This document shows, one piece after another, positions 43,501-51,175 of a stretch of DNA of 64,000 nt. The DNA lies in contig CM049315.1 in the NCBI GenBank assembly GCA_026874595.1, forward strand, positions 37,652,164-37,716,163. Direction: 5' to 3'. The notes beneath the pieces were generated by a model that saw only the letters and a list, made by a program, of their open reading frames with translations, was not told the DNA's origin and made no database searches. Origin of the DNA: Sipunculus nudus (lineage: Eukaryota; Annelida; Sipuncula; Golfingiida; Sipunculidae). The stretch's first letter is position 1. Every line of letters starts with the position of its first letter. The translations under genes were made by a program, and so were the position numbers.

Positions 43501-46446
43501 AAACTTAAATAAAATATACAGTTTTTGATCAACTGGTTTTAAAATTTTTGGTGTTAACAGACAAAATGCTAACAAAAACATGCTGTGAAAATTAAATCCA
43601 CAGTACTTACAGGAAAAAAACGTGCCATGGTCAAAGTTGGGCAAAATTTAAGGTACCAATTTTTTATTTTTGTTAATATTTCAAAAAATTTAAAAGATTT
43701 TGATCTAATTTTGGGTATATAATTTAATTTTGATTAATTAAAGTTATATTACTGGATAAAAAGTCCATAGCTTTAACATGTTTTGTGTTAAGTGATCAAA
43801 TATCTTTCCTGATTTTTTACAAAATGCATTATGTTTGGGCCCATAACTTTTTTTAATTATATAATACCTACATAATTTCTGGCATGTACATAGGAACTAT
43901 AATGGGGAATATTTATGGTAAATATGAGGAAAAACAGATGAGTAGTTTTGATATTAGGCAGTCCTGAAGTGTGAAAATAGGTTTTAAATAAAAAATTGAG
44001 GTTTTTCCTTAATTTCACAAAGGAACGAAGTCGCAAAGACCCAGTTTTCGGCTTAATAGGAGATCTTGGGGACATCTAACATTATGCCAAATTTTGGATT
44101 CCTAAGTCTTACAGTTTAAAAAAGTGCCACATCTACGGACGGATGGACGGACGTACGGACGGACAGACGTACGTCCCGACAGCGAACGGACAATGGATCA
44201 CGACTATAGCTCAGATGACTTATAGTCAGCTGAGCTAACAAGAGCACTACAAAAAAGTATAATACACCCGTCTTATGTGACCTCTGACCTCATTTAATAT
44301 GTTTGAATTTAGCCAAGATTTATATTCAGGTAAAAAACTGTATTGGTTTATAATTATTATGAGCTTTATGAATATCCATTCCATTTTTTTTTATGTCATC
44401 ACGGTGCCACAAAAGTCTGGTGACCTCTGACCTCTTTAAATTTGCAATTTGGCTGGGAATCTATCTTAGGTGAGATATTATATTGGTTAATATTTCTGTT
44501 GTGTTTCATCAAAATCCATCATATTTATGATGAGTAACATATTTATGATAAGTAATCGTGGCGACACCACAAAGCAGCCAAGTGACCTCTGACCTCATTA
44601 AATATGTGTGGATTATGCCAATAATTGAACACAGGTGAGATAATCTATTAGTAAACAGTTGTGGTGAGTTTCATGAAAATCCATCCAAGTCCAGGTAAGT
44701 TATGATGGCGACACTTAATAAAGTAAGCGGATGGCCAGACTGACGGAACCTGGTTATGCCATAAAACCGCCCATTATAGATGGATGTATAAAAAGATGGA
44801 CAGCTTGATGTTAATATGAACATGGAGATATAATGAATAAACAATCATCTGGTTCATTAAACAAGGACATCTGGTGGCAAGTCAGACAAACCAGAATTTT
44901 GCAAAGGTGTTTTAGAAATACTGGTGTGACCTTTCCACTTCAGCACATGTGTAACCTGCCACCAATATTACATGGTTTTTTTTGTTTGTCAACATTTTTG
45001 TATGTACCATGTGTAACATCCATCACAGAGGTGTTATAAGAACTTTTCTTAATAAGAATTACCAAAAGTTCATTAATATGTGCAAAAGTAAAACAGAAAA
45101 CACAAAGATTCTACAGAAAAAGGATAAAGCTGGAAAACACAGTACTAACCTATATGTGAAGATGCGAAGGAGGACTTCAGCCATGAAATATGATGTAACG
45201 ATAAGGGACAAGATCTCAAGGGACTTGTGCTGACCATTGGTGGCAAGGTCAGCGATGATGATGCAGACGTCAAACAAAATCATCAGGATCGTAAAGATGC
45301 GGAATCGTATATCCTCCAGTATGATCTTAGATTTCAGCTGTGCCTTCCTGGAAGCCAGAAAAGTACACTTTACATATACATGTTGTACTTAAAGGTACAT
45401 AATCATTTTCAGTAATGTGCATATTATCTCACACTATCAGTTCTTCTTTGGCTGAAGAAAAACATTTCCCGAGTAAAACCATTCTGACATATGTAGTATT
45501 ATTTATGCTATCTCCAGTACCTGTTTTATATTTTGTAATGGTTCTGTGTGTGAGTAAATACTGTCCATGTGTGTTTGTTTACTATCACAAAACTGCATGA
45601 CCAAATATCTGATCATGTGCATGTGCGGCAACTCTTAAACAAGGAAAAGAAACGTGAAAGAAGAAACACAGAAGAAACATCAATTTGGTGGCATGAAAAG
45701 TCCTGATTTGTAAAGTTGTGCAGGTGTGCACTATATTAATGTTTTGCACCACTAATAGCACCCAGCGCAAGCTTACTTTCACTTGTGTACAAGAGTAGGC
45801 GAACAATTCCAGAATCCATGAAAATATTGGTAGATGTCCTGATATTTTCAAAAGGAAACACATGTTCTTTATGTAAATTAAACTCACCTGATATGTGAAA
45901 AGGTAGCTTTAACATCTTAAAGTGTAACCAAGTGGTTGTAATACACAGTAATTAGAATAAATGTTACCAACTTAGCTTTTTCATGGTAAAAGCCCTTGGC
46001 TTGTGTGTAAATGTACATGTCCTTTGTGTGTGTGTGTGTATGTGTGTGTTAAACTACCAAACACCACTATCTGAGCCATAGAAAAAGCTTTGTATTTGTT
46101 ATTACAACTATTTGTACAATTCATGTAAAACAACATCGAAATCAAAACTATATAGATAATTTCACATCTGAAGCCTTTGAAATATACTGGGGTCATCTGT
46201 GACAGTAAATAATTATTAGTAAGTTTACCAGCAAAATATCACAGAGTGACTATGAGTGGTTTTTTTTTTAAATAAACCACTTGAATATGGTACTCACTCT
46301 TTTGGAGTGTTAGCTTCATATCTGTCCCCTGCAGGGTCTACAAAGTTATCCAGTCCTGCACCGACATTCTTGGGAGGGTCCGCAGTACTGTCACCAACTG
46401 TTGCTTCAGATGTCACTACATCATCAAACTTGCCATAGGAATCCAT
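16397..46446 (-). CDS. tpte: Voltage-sensing phosphatase (VSP/TPTE family), 14 coding exons
   Basis: Membrane protein predicted to couple voltage to dephosphorylation of phosphoinositides at the plasma membrane. Coding exons, descending: 46446-46298, 45347-45150, 31551-31432, 30833-30679, 29527-29463, 27373-27313, 25798-25717, 24777-24627, 24100-24020, 22825-22720, 21001-20907, 18338-18243, 17211-17141, 16529-16397. All junctions are GT-AG and keep one frame: 1563 nt, 520 aa. Approximate domains: cytosolic N-terminus 1-65, S1 66-84, S2 92-113, S3 125-146, S4 158-174, basic linker 175-203 ([17 protein letters not shown]), PTEN-like phosphatase 204-365, C2 domain 370-510. The CX5R loop is [10 protein letters not shown] with Cys302 and Arg308. 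Its second Gly, where PTEN has Ala, is the form found in ascidian Ci-VSP, so the enzyme looks catalytically competent. Length is close to Ci-VSP (576 aa). Family assignment is secure; the 3' end and the 5' UTR are uncertain. Confidence 0.95.
16530..17140 (-). other. VSP intron 13
   Basis: Non-coding. Contains at about 16720-16860 a dispersed repeat fragment related to 12170-12300. Confidence 0.5.
17141..17211 (-). CDS. tpte: VSP coding exon 13 (C2 domain)
   Basis: Residues 454-476: [20 protein letters not shown] and EDN. The CPFYFWF(H/N)TSF block is diagnostic for VSP/TPTE C2 domains. Acceptor TTTTTCCAG, donor AA|GTGAGT. Confidence 0.95.
17505..17960 (+). repeat. Pearl-like element in VSP intron 12
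   Basis: Head AACAAGGGCACCACAAAGCA, two core units of roughly 150 bp (each with TGACCTTG/TGACCTCTGACC, GGTGGGTGAGCCAT and GTGAAAGATGA), then a GACAGACAGACTGACAG microsatellite and the hairpin tail GCAACTTTGTTGC. Core related to the 38300-39130 array. Confidence 0.75.
18243..18338 (-). CDS. tpte: VSP coding exon 12 (C2 domain)
   Basis: Residues 422-453, ending [13 protein letters not shown], the VSP/PTEN C2 strand usually written as GDIKVxFF. Acceptor CTTTCAG, donor TCA|GTAAGT; phase 0 at both ends. Confidence 0.93.
18580..20695. mobile_element. Outer inverted-repeat element in VSP intron 11, interrupted
   Basis: Two 56-bp arms, 18580-18635 and 20640-20695, are reverse complements with a handful of mismatches (shared CACAGACCTTGATTCAGTGA and CATCTATTTCATAAA). 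Between them lies the complete 18716-20461 element with its own ends. Removing that element leaves an outer unit of about 370 bp, a plausible older MITE. Confidence 0.7.
18716..20461. mobile_element. 1.75-kb non-autonomous DNA transposon with CCGTA ends
   Basis: Terminal inverted repeat of 21 bp starting CCGTATTTTCTCAAATAATT, perfect at both ends, flanked by TA on both sides (18714-18715, 20462-20463), as for Tc1/mariner-type TA insertion. Internal frames (19209-19427, 20346-20570) show no transposase motifs. Inserted within the outer element. Confidence 0.8.
20760..20772 (+). promoter_or_regulatory. Perfect DR1 nuclear-receptor motif
   Basis: AGGTCAAAGGTCA, a direct repeat of AGGTCA with one-base spacing, the consensus for HNF4/RXR-type receptors. 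It lies in VSP intron 11 beside the nested element. Presence of the motif is seen; function is not shown. Confidence 0.4.
20907..21001 (-). CDS. tpte: VSP coding exon 11 (C2 domain)
   Basis: Residues 390-421, including [14 protein letters not shown] and the following beta strand [15 protein letters not shown]. The GxGNGSDL stretch is typical of the VSP C2 domain. Acceptor TCTCCTGTCAG, donor AAG|GTAGGT. Confidence 0.92.
21002..22719 (-). other. VSP intron 10
   Basis: Non-coding. Around 21600-21779 is a fragment of a dispersed element (GAGGTGGTCACATTTTTG ... GAGGTTTTACTGTA) of the kind that ends in TACAGTAAAACCTC; the other end could not be fixed. Confidence 0.45.
22720..22825 (-). CDS. tpte: VSP coding exon 10 (end of phosphatase, start of C2)
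   Basis: Residues 355-389: [20 protein letters not shown] followed by [15 protein letters not shown]. The SRYVGYFE helix closes the phosphatase domain; the [10 protein letters not shown] strand opens the C2 domain. Acceptor TCATTTCCAG, donor G|GTGAAA. Confidence 0.93.
22826..24019 (-). other. VSP intron 9
   Basis: AT-rich intron. No coding frame or repeat boundary was supported. Confidence 0.5.
24020..24100 (-). CDS. tpte: VSP coding exon 9 (gating and TI-type loops)
   Basis: Residues 328-354: [13 protein letters not shown], a short loop, then FQGVETPSQ. YFGxRRTD is shared by PTEN and VSPs; ETPSQ corresponds to the PTEN TI loop (TIPSQ). Acceptor ATTATACAG, donor CAG|GTTGGT. Confidence 0.95.
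24514..24645 (-). repeat. 66-bp tandem duplication over VSP exon 8 end and donor
   Basis: Copy 1 (24514-24579) and copy 2 (24580-24645) start ATGTTACATAATGCAAATAA and end AAAAGCT, differing at only a few bases. Copy 2 holds the last 19 exonic bases of exon 8 and its donor; copy 1 holds a second set. On the minus strand the DNA between the donors is open and in frame (22 codons ending AFEQAQ). Confidence 0.93.
24627..24777 (-). CDS. tpte: VSP coding exon 8 (CX5R active site)
   Basis: Residues 277-327. It contains the P-loop [20 protein letters not shown] with nucleophile Cys302 and Arg308, and ends AFEQAK. The donor is AAG|GTATCT. A 66-bp tandem copy of the exon end and donor lies just downstream, so a second in-frame donor exists at 24561/24560. 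Confidence 0.97.
24778..25716 (-). other. VSP intron 7
   Basis: AT-rich, non-coding. The 78- and 92-codon frames in it lack family features. Nothing else seen. Confidence 0.5.
25717..25798 (-). CDS. tpte: VSP coding exon 7 (WPD-equivalent loop)
   Basis: Residues 250-276. It encodes [20 protein letters not shown], then DHNVPKL. The DDHNVP motif (Asp270, His271) corresponds to the PTEN Asp92/His93 loop that helps catalysis. Acceptor ATTTTTAG, donor GC|GTAAGT. Confidence 0.95.
26066..26965. mobile_element. 900-bp MITE-like element in VSP intron 6
   Basis: Ends are inverted: CCATAAATTTCCGCATA at 26066 and its complement (with CTGTA for CCATA) ending at 26965, flanked by TA at 26064-26065 and 26966-26967. 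No transposase. Belongs to the group starting CC(G/A)TA with TA target sites. Confidence 0.75.
27313..27373 (-). CDS. tpte: VSP coding exon 6 (phosphatase)
   Basis: Residues 230-249: [20 protein letters not shown]. This matches the [21 protein letters not shown] block of PTEN-like phosphatases. The acceptor is CTTTCAG and the donor GTGAGT. Confidence 0.95.
27681..29225. mobile_element. 1.55-kb CCGTAGATCC transposon, copy 1 (VSP intron 5)
   Basis: Perfect 25-bp terminal inverted repeats starting CCGTAGATCCGCGTTTTGCC and flanked by TA (27679-27680, 29226-29227). No transposase frame; non-autonomous. Inside, a unit starting CTTGCGCCTTTA and ending near GATTACGGAACTAGC occurs twice in direct order (about 28108-28360 and 28374-28623). 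A second copy lies at 61840-63405. Confidence 0.9.
28108..28625 (+). repeat. Internal direct duplication, about 266-bp period
   Basis: Shared landmarks in each half: TTGCGCCTTTA-C-TGGCTAATTAA, CGTCGGTCA-TTAACAAC, CTGATCATAATATAT, GTGCCCGAACCGTC or close variant, GATTACGGAACTAGC. The same arrangement is kept in the copy at 61840-63405, so it predates their separation. Confidence 0.85.
29463..29527 (-). CDS. tpte: VSP coding exon 5 (phosphatase N-terminus)
   Basis: Residues 208-229: [20 protein letters not shown] and two more residues. The RVIAMSFPS stretch is a hallmark of VSP and PTEN-family phosphatases. Acceptor TTTATTGTGCAG, donor AGG|GTAAG, ending in phase 0. Confidence 0.95.
29764..30466 (+). 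repeat. Pearl-like element in VSP intron 4, three 144-bp units
   Basis: Subterminal inverted pair AGGGCCCCGC (29764-29773) and GCGGGGCCCT (30457-30466). Three core units start AGGTCTGGAGCCCTCA at 29991, 30135 and 30278 (period 143-144). They are followed by a GGACGGAAG/GGACAGATG microsatellite. This is the bivalve 'pearl' layout. Confidence 0.85.
30679..30833 (-). CDS. tpte: VSP coding exon 4 (S4 sensor and basic linker)
   Basis: Residues 156-207. S4 reads [17 protein letters not shown], with Arg162, Arg165 and Arg171 at three-residue spacing but Leu168 at the intermediate step. It is followed by the phosphoinositide-binding linker, [17 protein letters not shown], nearly identical to other VSPs and the start of the phosphatase unit. 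Donor CAT|GTAAGT. Confidence 0.96.
30834..31431 (-). other. VSP intron 3
   Basis: AT-rich, nothing recognisable. Confidence 0.6.
31432..31551 (-). CDS. tpte: VSP coding exon 3 (S3 helix)
   Basis: Residues 116-155. It reads [17 protein letters not shown] and onward to the S3-S4 loop [10 protein letters not shown]. Asp129 sits where VSPs keep the S3 countercharge. The acceptor CTCTCCTTTCAG and donor GGAAA|GTAAGC are strong. A 13.6-kb intron separates it from exon 2, the longest in the gene. Confidence 0.95.
31790..31905. repeat. AT-rich low-complexity tract
   Basis: Irregular TATAATATATT-type sequence in VSP intron 2, with no fixed unit. Confidence 0.7.
32255..33085 (+). repeat. Pearl-like element in VSP intron 2, four 180-bp units
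   Basis: Ends carry TGCCCCCGCC (32271-32280) and GGCGGGGGCA (33075-33084). The motif AAAAGTAGGTCAAC recurs at about 32348, 32527, 32707 and 32889, a period of 179-182 bp. A GACAGAAGGACGGAATGACAG microsatellite and a GCCCCGGCCACTTTGTGGCG-type hairpin close the element. Confidence 0.88.
33190..33870 (+). repeat. Pearl-like element with GGACGGACAATGGAC tail
   Basis: Two related core blocks (both with GGATATGGGTAACAGAGA, GATGTCAAGTA-GAAGAT and TACGATTTGTGCC or close) end in a GGACAGTAGGACAGACAG tract and the tail CGCTATAGCTCGGCAAGACT ... AGTCAGCTGAGCTAAA. The same tail ends the arrays at 39405 and 44235. Confidence 0.75.
33945..34603. mobile_element. MITE with long (165-bp) terminal inverted repeats
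   Basis: Arms 33945-34109 and 34439-34603 are nearly perfect reverse complements, starting TCACAGGCGCTTGAATCGC. ATGAA flanks both ends (33940-33944 and 34604-34608), a possible 5-bp target duplication. The 330-bp loop has a 98-codon frame that runs into the right arm and shows no family features. Confidence 0.85.
34604..36961 (-). other. VSP intron 2, unremarkable stretch
   Basis: AT-rich intronic sequence. Two related pieces rich in GGCAGCAAG/GCGGCATGTTAGCGGCAAG occur near 35470-35570 and 35910-36110, perhaps fragments of a dispersed repeat. No coding exon was found between VSP exons 2 and 3. Confidence 0.4.
36962..37760 (+). repeat. Dispersed repeat with AACAAGTGACCCATGGGTCA head
   Basis: Starts with the AACAAG head and holds two core blocks about 120 bp apart (GGCCATTTTGGACTTCTGACA near 37487 and GACATAATGGATTTCTGACA near 37608, each followed by a GACCAAA segment). 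The microsatellite tail was not found, so this may be a decayed pearl-like copy. A bare head fragment also occurs at 41587. Confidence 0.5.
38300..39405 (+). repeat. Pearl-like array with DR1-bearing units
   Basis: At least four core units of 135-146 bp, each with TGACCTTTGACCT (38629-38641, 38766-38778, 38901-38913, 39047-39059) and GTGAAAGATGGAAGGTTTGG or similar; a weaker unit precedes at about 38310. It then joins a block like that at 33650-33770, a GGACGGGTCGGCCGGACGGA microsatellite, and the tail AGTCAGCTGAGCTAAA. Confidence 0.85.
39406..42900 (-). other. VSP intron 2, mostly unremarkable
   Basis: No exon. Holds a run of 18 G (40832-40849), a C-rich run near 41140 and TA-rich repeats near 41212-41250. 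Short frames have no protein-like character. Confidence 0.45.
42900..44236 (+). repeat. Pearl-like element, two long core units
   Basis: Units at about 42930-43430 and 43610-44110 share ACGTGCCATGGTCAAAGTT, GTGCATTATGTTTGGGCCC, GATATTAGGCAGTC and GGGGACATCTAA. A GGACGGATGGACGGACGTAC microsatellite follows at about 44137-44190 and the tail GACTTATAGTCAGCTGAGCT. Same family as 13151-13760. Confidence 0.82.
44237..44790 (+). repeat. Pearl-like element, three TGACCTCTGACCT units
   Basis: Head AACAAGAGCACTACAAAAAA abuts the preceding element directly. Three units carry TGACCTCTGACCT at 44278, 44421 and 44583, with GGTGAGATA-TA and AAAATCCAT(C) in two or three of them; the end is AAGCGGATGGCCAGACTGAC and a GTATAAAAAG tail. 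Same family as 6221-6475. Confidence 0.78.
45150..45347 (-). CDS. tpte: VSP coding exon 2 (S1 and S2 helices)
   Basis: Residues 50-115. It encodes [19 protein letters not shown] (S1, with Asp76 and Asp83 as acidic residues) and then [18 protein letters not shown] (S2, with Glu107). Acceptor TTCTGGCTTCCAG|G, donor ATAG|GTTAGT. The exon ends after RIFTY, where the S2-S3 loop begins. Confidence 0.93.
45348..46297 (-). other. VSP intron 1
   Basis: Non-coding, with a GT microsatellite at 46025-46049. Nothing else seen. Confidence 0.55.
46298..46446 (-). CDS. tpte: VSP coding exon 1 (N-terminal cytosolic region)
   Basis: Residues 1-49 plus two bases of codon 50. The start is [10 protein letters not shown]; the segment is acidic, low in hydrophobic residues and poorly conserved in the family, so it was placed by frame and signals. 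The donor is AAAGA|GTGAGT. A good acceptor (TTATTTATCAG) ends at 46448, one base before the ATG, so the 5' UTR probably continues in an upstream noncoding exon. Confidence 0.8.
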
Positions 46447-48053
46447 CCTGATAAATAACCATAACAAAATGAAATCTTTGTAAAAGGTATTATAAGTATA
46501 ATTAGGTGCCAAATTGTAAAAAAAAACCAAATTATTTTGGCCATTTCATTTAGCTCAAATACTTGTGCCTCCCCCCCCCCCAGTGGTTGTATGGGGAAAA
46601 AAAAGTAGCAGATCAGAAGCCTTTAACTGTGACAGGTGTCAAACCTGGCCTTCAGTGCATTATTTGTGATTGGTTATAGTGGTTGGCTTTTTCTTCACAA
46701 GGGTTTCAAATTAAAGGTGCCTGTTCATCTACCTTTGATAAAGAATTTGTGATTTCTGGCTTCCTCTTTAAATATTTCAATGATCTAAGAGTAATTTTGG
46801 TTTTGAAATGACTTACAACACCTTCATGAAGGATGTATAAACTTGTCCATGTTTGTAAACACAGCAATGATGAAAAACGGGGGAAAAACAAGTAACCTAA
46901 GGTGGTTGGTTGTATATAAGCGGAGGTAAAAAGGTCACCTGTTGTAAAACACCATGTGCAAAGTTCTGGCTTACCTGACTTGCTGCCAGATATCCTTGTT
47001 GAATTTGTTTTATTTTGGTGGGCCCAAAAATATTATAAACATGTTGATATAAACAAAACAAGCAGCCTGTGTGCGGTGATATTCATGTTTTCTGGTCTAT
47101 TTTTATAAAAGCTTCAAGGGATAACCTTTAGTTTATAAAGGTCAGATAGGTGATAGGGCCCCTTTAATGAAAATAAAATTATCACAAAAATAAAACCTTA
47201 GTGAATAAGATGTCCAACCTACACAGATGAACAATCTTACTGTATAGCTATGAACATCTCATTGACATAATGTACATGTCTGTTAGTGTTAGTGTTGGGA
47301 ATCGTTTGTATTTTCATGACTTGTCATTGGTAAAAATTTATTGACATCTACTGAAGGATAATTAGAAATAATCAATTGTGAAGGAGTATCACATTTATGA
47401 CCGTATGTATACAGACCTGTCCATCACCTCAACTGATATACAGTTAGACACATTTGCTAATATATGTAATGATTCTAAAGTCTATATATTGTGTATATAG
47501 TATGAAGTTATTAGTAAACACAGACTTTTCAGGAGTTTGCTAACATGAAGTAAATGAAAGCATACATATCCTCATCAAAAAACCTTTGTTATTTGCAAAA
47601 CTTCGTATCTGATTATGGCCCTGCAAGTTCAAATGTCATAATGGTTTTAACCAACTAACCAATCATTGATTATAAACAATCATCTGCCCATGATTTATAT
47701 GTCTGTAGCAATGCTTGAATCCAAAGTTGAAAGGTTTTAGATTTACATTATAAATAACGACAGACCTGAGTTAATGTTACCTGTATTCAAAGATTGATAT
47801 AGTAAATAACATCAGACCTTTTACATCATCTGAAATTAAAAATCAGGAATTTCCACTCAATGATATTCCCTTGACCATGCAAATATAAAGACAACCACAG
47901 TATTATATTAAATTTATGTAATTAAAGTGGACTAAGTCTTTGTCAATTAGTCATTGTTTGTGTGACGGAAGTACACAGGCCTCTCTTTGTAATCCTTCAC
48001 ATAGAGCTTTGAGTTAACTTATTATATGTAGATACAATAGCACTTTTCATTTG
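46447..48053. other. Region upstream of the first VSP coding exon
   Basis: A splice acceptor at 46448-46450 implies an upstream noncoding VSP exon, but its position could not be fixed. 47050-47170 is a dispersed repeat fragment related to 9555-9675. No other gene seen. Confidence 0.4.
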
Positions 48054-48659
48054 TAATACGGGATATCGCTAATTCCGATACTCTTGTGTGTGGAGGCAGT
48101 AAATGACTGCCTGCTTGAAAAACTGCAGGCAAACAACTAGTGCCCCCTAGCGTCCAGCCTGACCAGCCCATTCATTTAACACAGCAGTGTGGGCACTGGA
48201 CCTAGTGTTTTTAATTGCCAATCATCCTGATACTTATTATTCATCATATTTATTTTACCTTGTTAAACCATAATACAGAACATGCAAAGACATAAGAAAA
48301 ATTCTGCATTTGGCATGGTTTGCATTAGAATTTGATTTTGAATCAACTGCCTTGCAGCGGATGATATAAGGGAAACGTACACAGGGTCTTTAGTCATTTA
48401 TAAACGTCATGTTTGCAAGTTTCCTTGAATTATGATCCATTATGGTACGAAACAATTGTAACCTCGTATTTATTCATATTAATTAAAGAGATTTCATAGC
48501 GCATGTAAGCTAAAAAAAGTGGGGACTGTCAGCTTCTGATGTGTTAATGAGTGTCCGGCTGAATCACGCTTGCCTGCACAAACAAGCTTCCGGCTGCACC
48601 AGCCGGTCGTTTTTCTCCTCCATCTACACGAGAAGCTGCATTAGCGATATCCCGTATTA
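48054..48659. mobile_element. 606-bp MITE-like element
   Basis: Perfect 20-bp inverted ends TAATACGGGATATCGCTAAT (48054-48073) and its complement (48640-48659), with weaker inverted similarity for about 30 bp further in (TTGTGTGTGGAGG / TCGTGTAGATGGAGG). The outermost TA at each end may be the target duplication. No transposase. Confidence 0.8.
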
Positions 48660-50251
48660 TAAAACATAATCTGACATGTACGTTACACAGTTTTTTGCTG
48701 AAACTGTACTTGATGCATGCACTTTCATCTGCAGCAAAGGAGGAACTTATAGAGAGTGAGACAAGCAAGAAGCAATAACTTCAGTGATGAAATACTGGCT
48801 CTGATTGTACTTAAATGGTCAACAGAACAAGTCAACATTTCTGACCTCAAGGGAAAGTGACAATCCACTGATCATGATGGGCTGAATGTCCAAGTAACAC
48901 ATCTGGATCTTGTTAACCAGGATAAAGCAGCCTGTTATATAACCTCTGACCACCAGAGTGCTGAGCACTGTATACATAACAGGACAGCAATTAACAGGAC
49001 AGCAATTAACAAGACTCAGCTGCTGGCCCAGGCTCCCTCCAGCACTGCCATGGATGATCCCTTCATCATGGCTACAGTGATCAATAACCTACATGACCTA
49101 GTATATCACCTTAATATATGTCAATACTCTCTTTCATTTTAATATACTATTTATGATGCTGTAAGCAAGATTTCAGTAAATGCTTCCTAATCACCATTCC
49201 ATATAATAACTTGCTTCCTTATCCTTCCCAACTTATTTTATTTGTAGACAAATAAGGTTGAAAGAATACATATTTGATATAATACCAGCACATTTTTTAT
49301 GTCTATCACCATGAAGTAACTTCTATCCAGGTAGTGAAATTAATTTTGTACAGCTACTTATAAATGGGGGGTTCAAACAAAATAAACAGAGGGAAAGGGG
49401 CAAAAATATGGCTTAATAAAGGGGCTCGAATGTTCGCTGAATACACCAAAAAATGCATGCAATGTTCCAGTTCAGTGTGAATAAAGCAAAAGTGCCAAAT
49501 GGTTTGTTCCTCTAGTTATCACTAAGCTTTATGTCACATCACACTCTGATATCTGACCTTAGCTGAAGTCATGAGGATGCATGGATTGGGACCAGATTTT
49601 AGTAGGATGCAGTTACCACAAACAGATCTCAGCTCACTATGAGATCACCTGCATGGTCATGTTTATACTTTATTACACCCTGCCATCTACATCCTCTAGT
49701 TTTTCAACAGAAAGGTGACATGCTCTTTATCTTATAATCAGTTATCACTTAGAACAGTGTAGTTGGTTTAATATTTTTGAGGTTAAAATTTTGTGATTTT
49801 ACAATTTTTGTTGTTTCATGAGGGTCCCATTTTCATGATCTTAACAAACAATAACCTACATAAAGATTATATCCTTTATTATATTAATTAAATATATTAA
49901 ATAATAATAATTGTGCAAAATTGTTACAAACAGGCATACTATGTTTGGTAAGTTTAATATTGAAAAAAGGTTGGTTAAATGACCATAGATAAACAGAGCT
50001 CTACAGAAGCAAGAGCTGCTAATATCCTGGACTACATGGGTATATATATTACAGGTGAAATATTAAGACAACATTCTCTGCCTCAGACCATATAATAGTA
50101 ATGTAAACCTAATACCCCTTGCTTTATGTCCAACTTAGCATTAACACAGATCTTTATGTTACTTAATGTTACTTACAAGTATATATGATCCCCTGTTAGT
50201 CCACAAATAAAAGGGACAAATGACAGCAGTGAAAGACTTGATTAGTATAAT
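48660..50251. other. Intergenic spacer
   Basis: No gene. A small tandem duplication (AACAGGACAGCAATTAACAG) is at 48980-49012. Otherwise AT-rich DNA. Confidence 0.45.
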
Positions 50252-50259
50252 GTTATCAT

Positions 50260-51167
50260 TAGTGGTGGGAGTTGGTTCCTTTTTCATTATCTATCATCGT
50301 TTTGAGCAAAACGATTGATGATCGATTATTAATCAGTTCACACAAATCTATGCAAGTATCAAAGAAATATGCAATTATCTGTGAAACTGTACCTGCGTTT
50401 CCCCGGCAGGTATTCTCCTCTTGCGCACGATTGTAACGATCCTTCCACATATAAAGACACAACTGGGCTAATTTTAAGGCTCAGATTAAACGATCGGCAA
50501 TTTCGGGTAATATCTTGCATTATGGGAATTAAGAGCTTCTAAGAATGTTAGGCCTCCAGAGGGGCTGTTTTTTAGCACATGAAGGCAGATTTTATGGGCC
50601 CAGGTGTGTTTGGGGCAGATCTTACCAAAACAAAAATTTGTAGACTAGTCCAAAAAAAGAATTCCAGCCGAAATCCAAATACTTGACGGGTTAGGCCCAA
50701 CAAAGAATTTTCTAAGGACGGCCTGTACAGCAGCACCTGGCATCGGTTAGATAGATTATTTCTAAGAGAATCTTGCAAAATTGGCATAGACCTGGAGAAT
50801 TTATGGAGTATTTTAACGCCCATCCCGCCCTTATTTTTGCGATGTACATCTCGTAAAAAAACTCTCCACTAAATCTGCAGCTCCCTGTGAGTTCACAGAT
50901 AATAAGTTTAATAATTCATCCATTTTCGCATCTACCGTGTCATACACAGTTACATACAGAAGTTATTTGGGAACACAGGCTCATTATATGAAGCGTGGAA
51001 TGTGGTGAAAAATGGAAGAATAATTTTTGCCTATAACATAAAGGCATTCTGGAAAGAAAACAATCATTATTATGATGTAATCGATAGTTGCCTTTGGTAA
51101 TCGAGTGCTTGAAAGTGGCAGCAAACCGACTGACTTTCGATAAAACTCGATGATCGGCCCACCACTA
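50260..51167. mobile_element. 908-bp non-autonomous hAT element
   Basis: Terminal inverted repeats start TAGTGGTGGG (right end CCCACCACTA), and both ends are flanked by the identical octamer GTTATCAT (50252-50259, 51168-51175). An 8-bp duplication with this type of end is characteristic of hAT transposons. Subterminal ATCGAT/CGATGATCG motifs recur at both sides. No transposase. Confidence 0.9.
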
Positions 51168-51175
51168 GTTATCAT

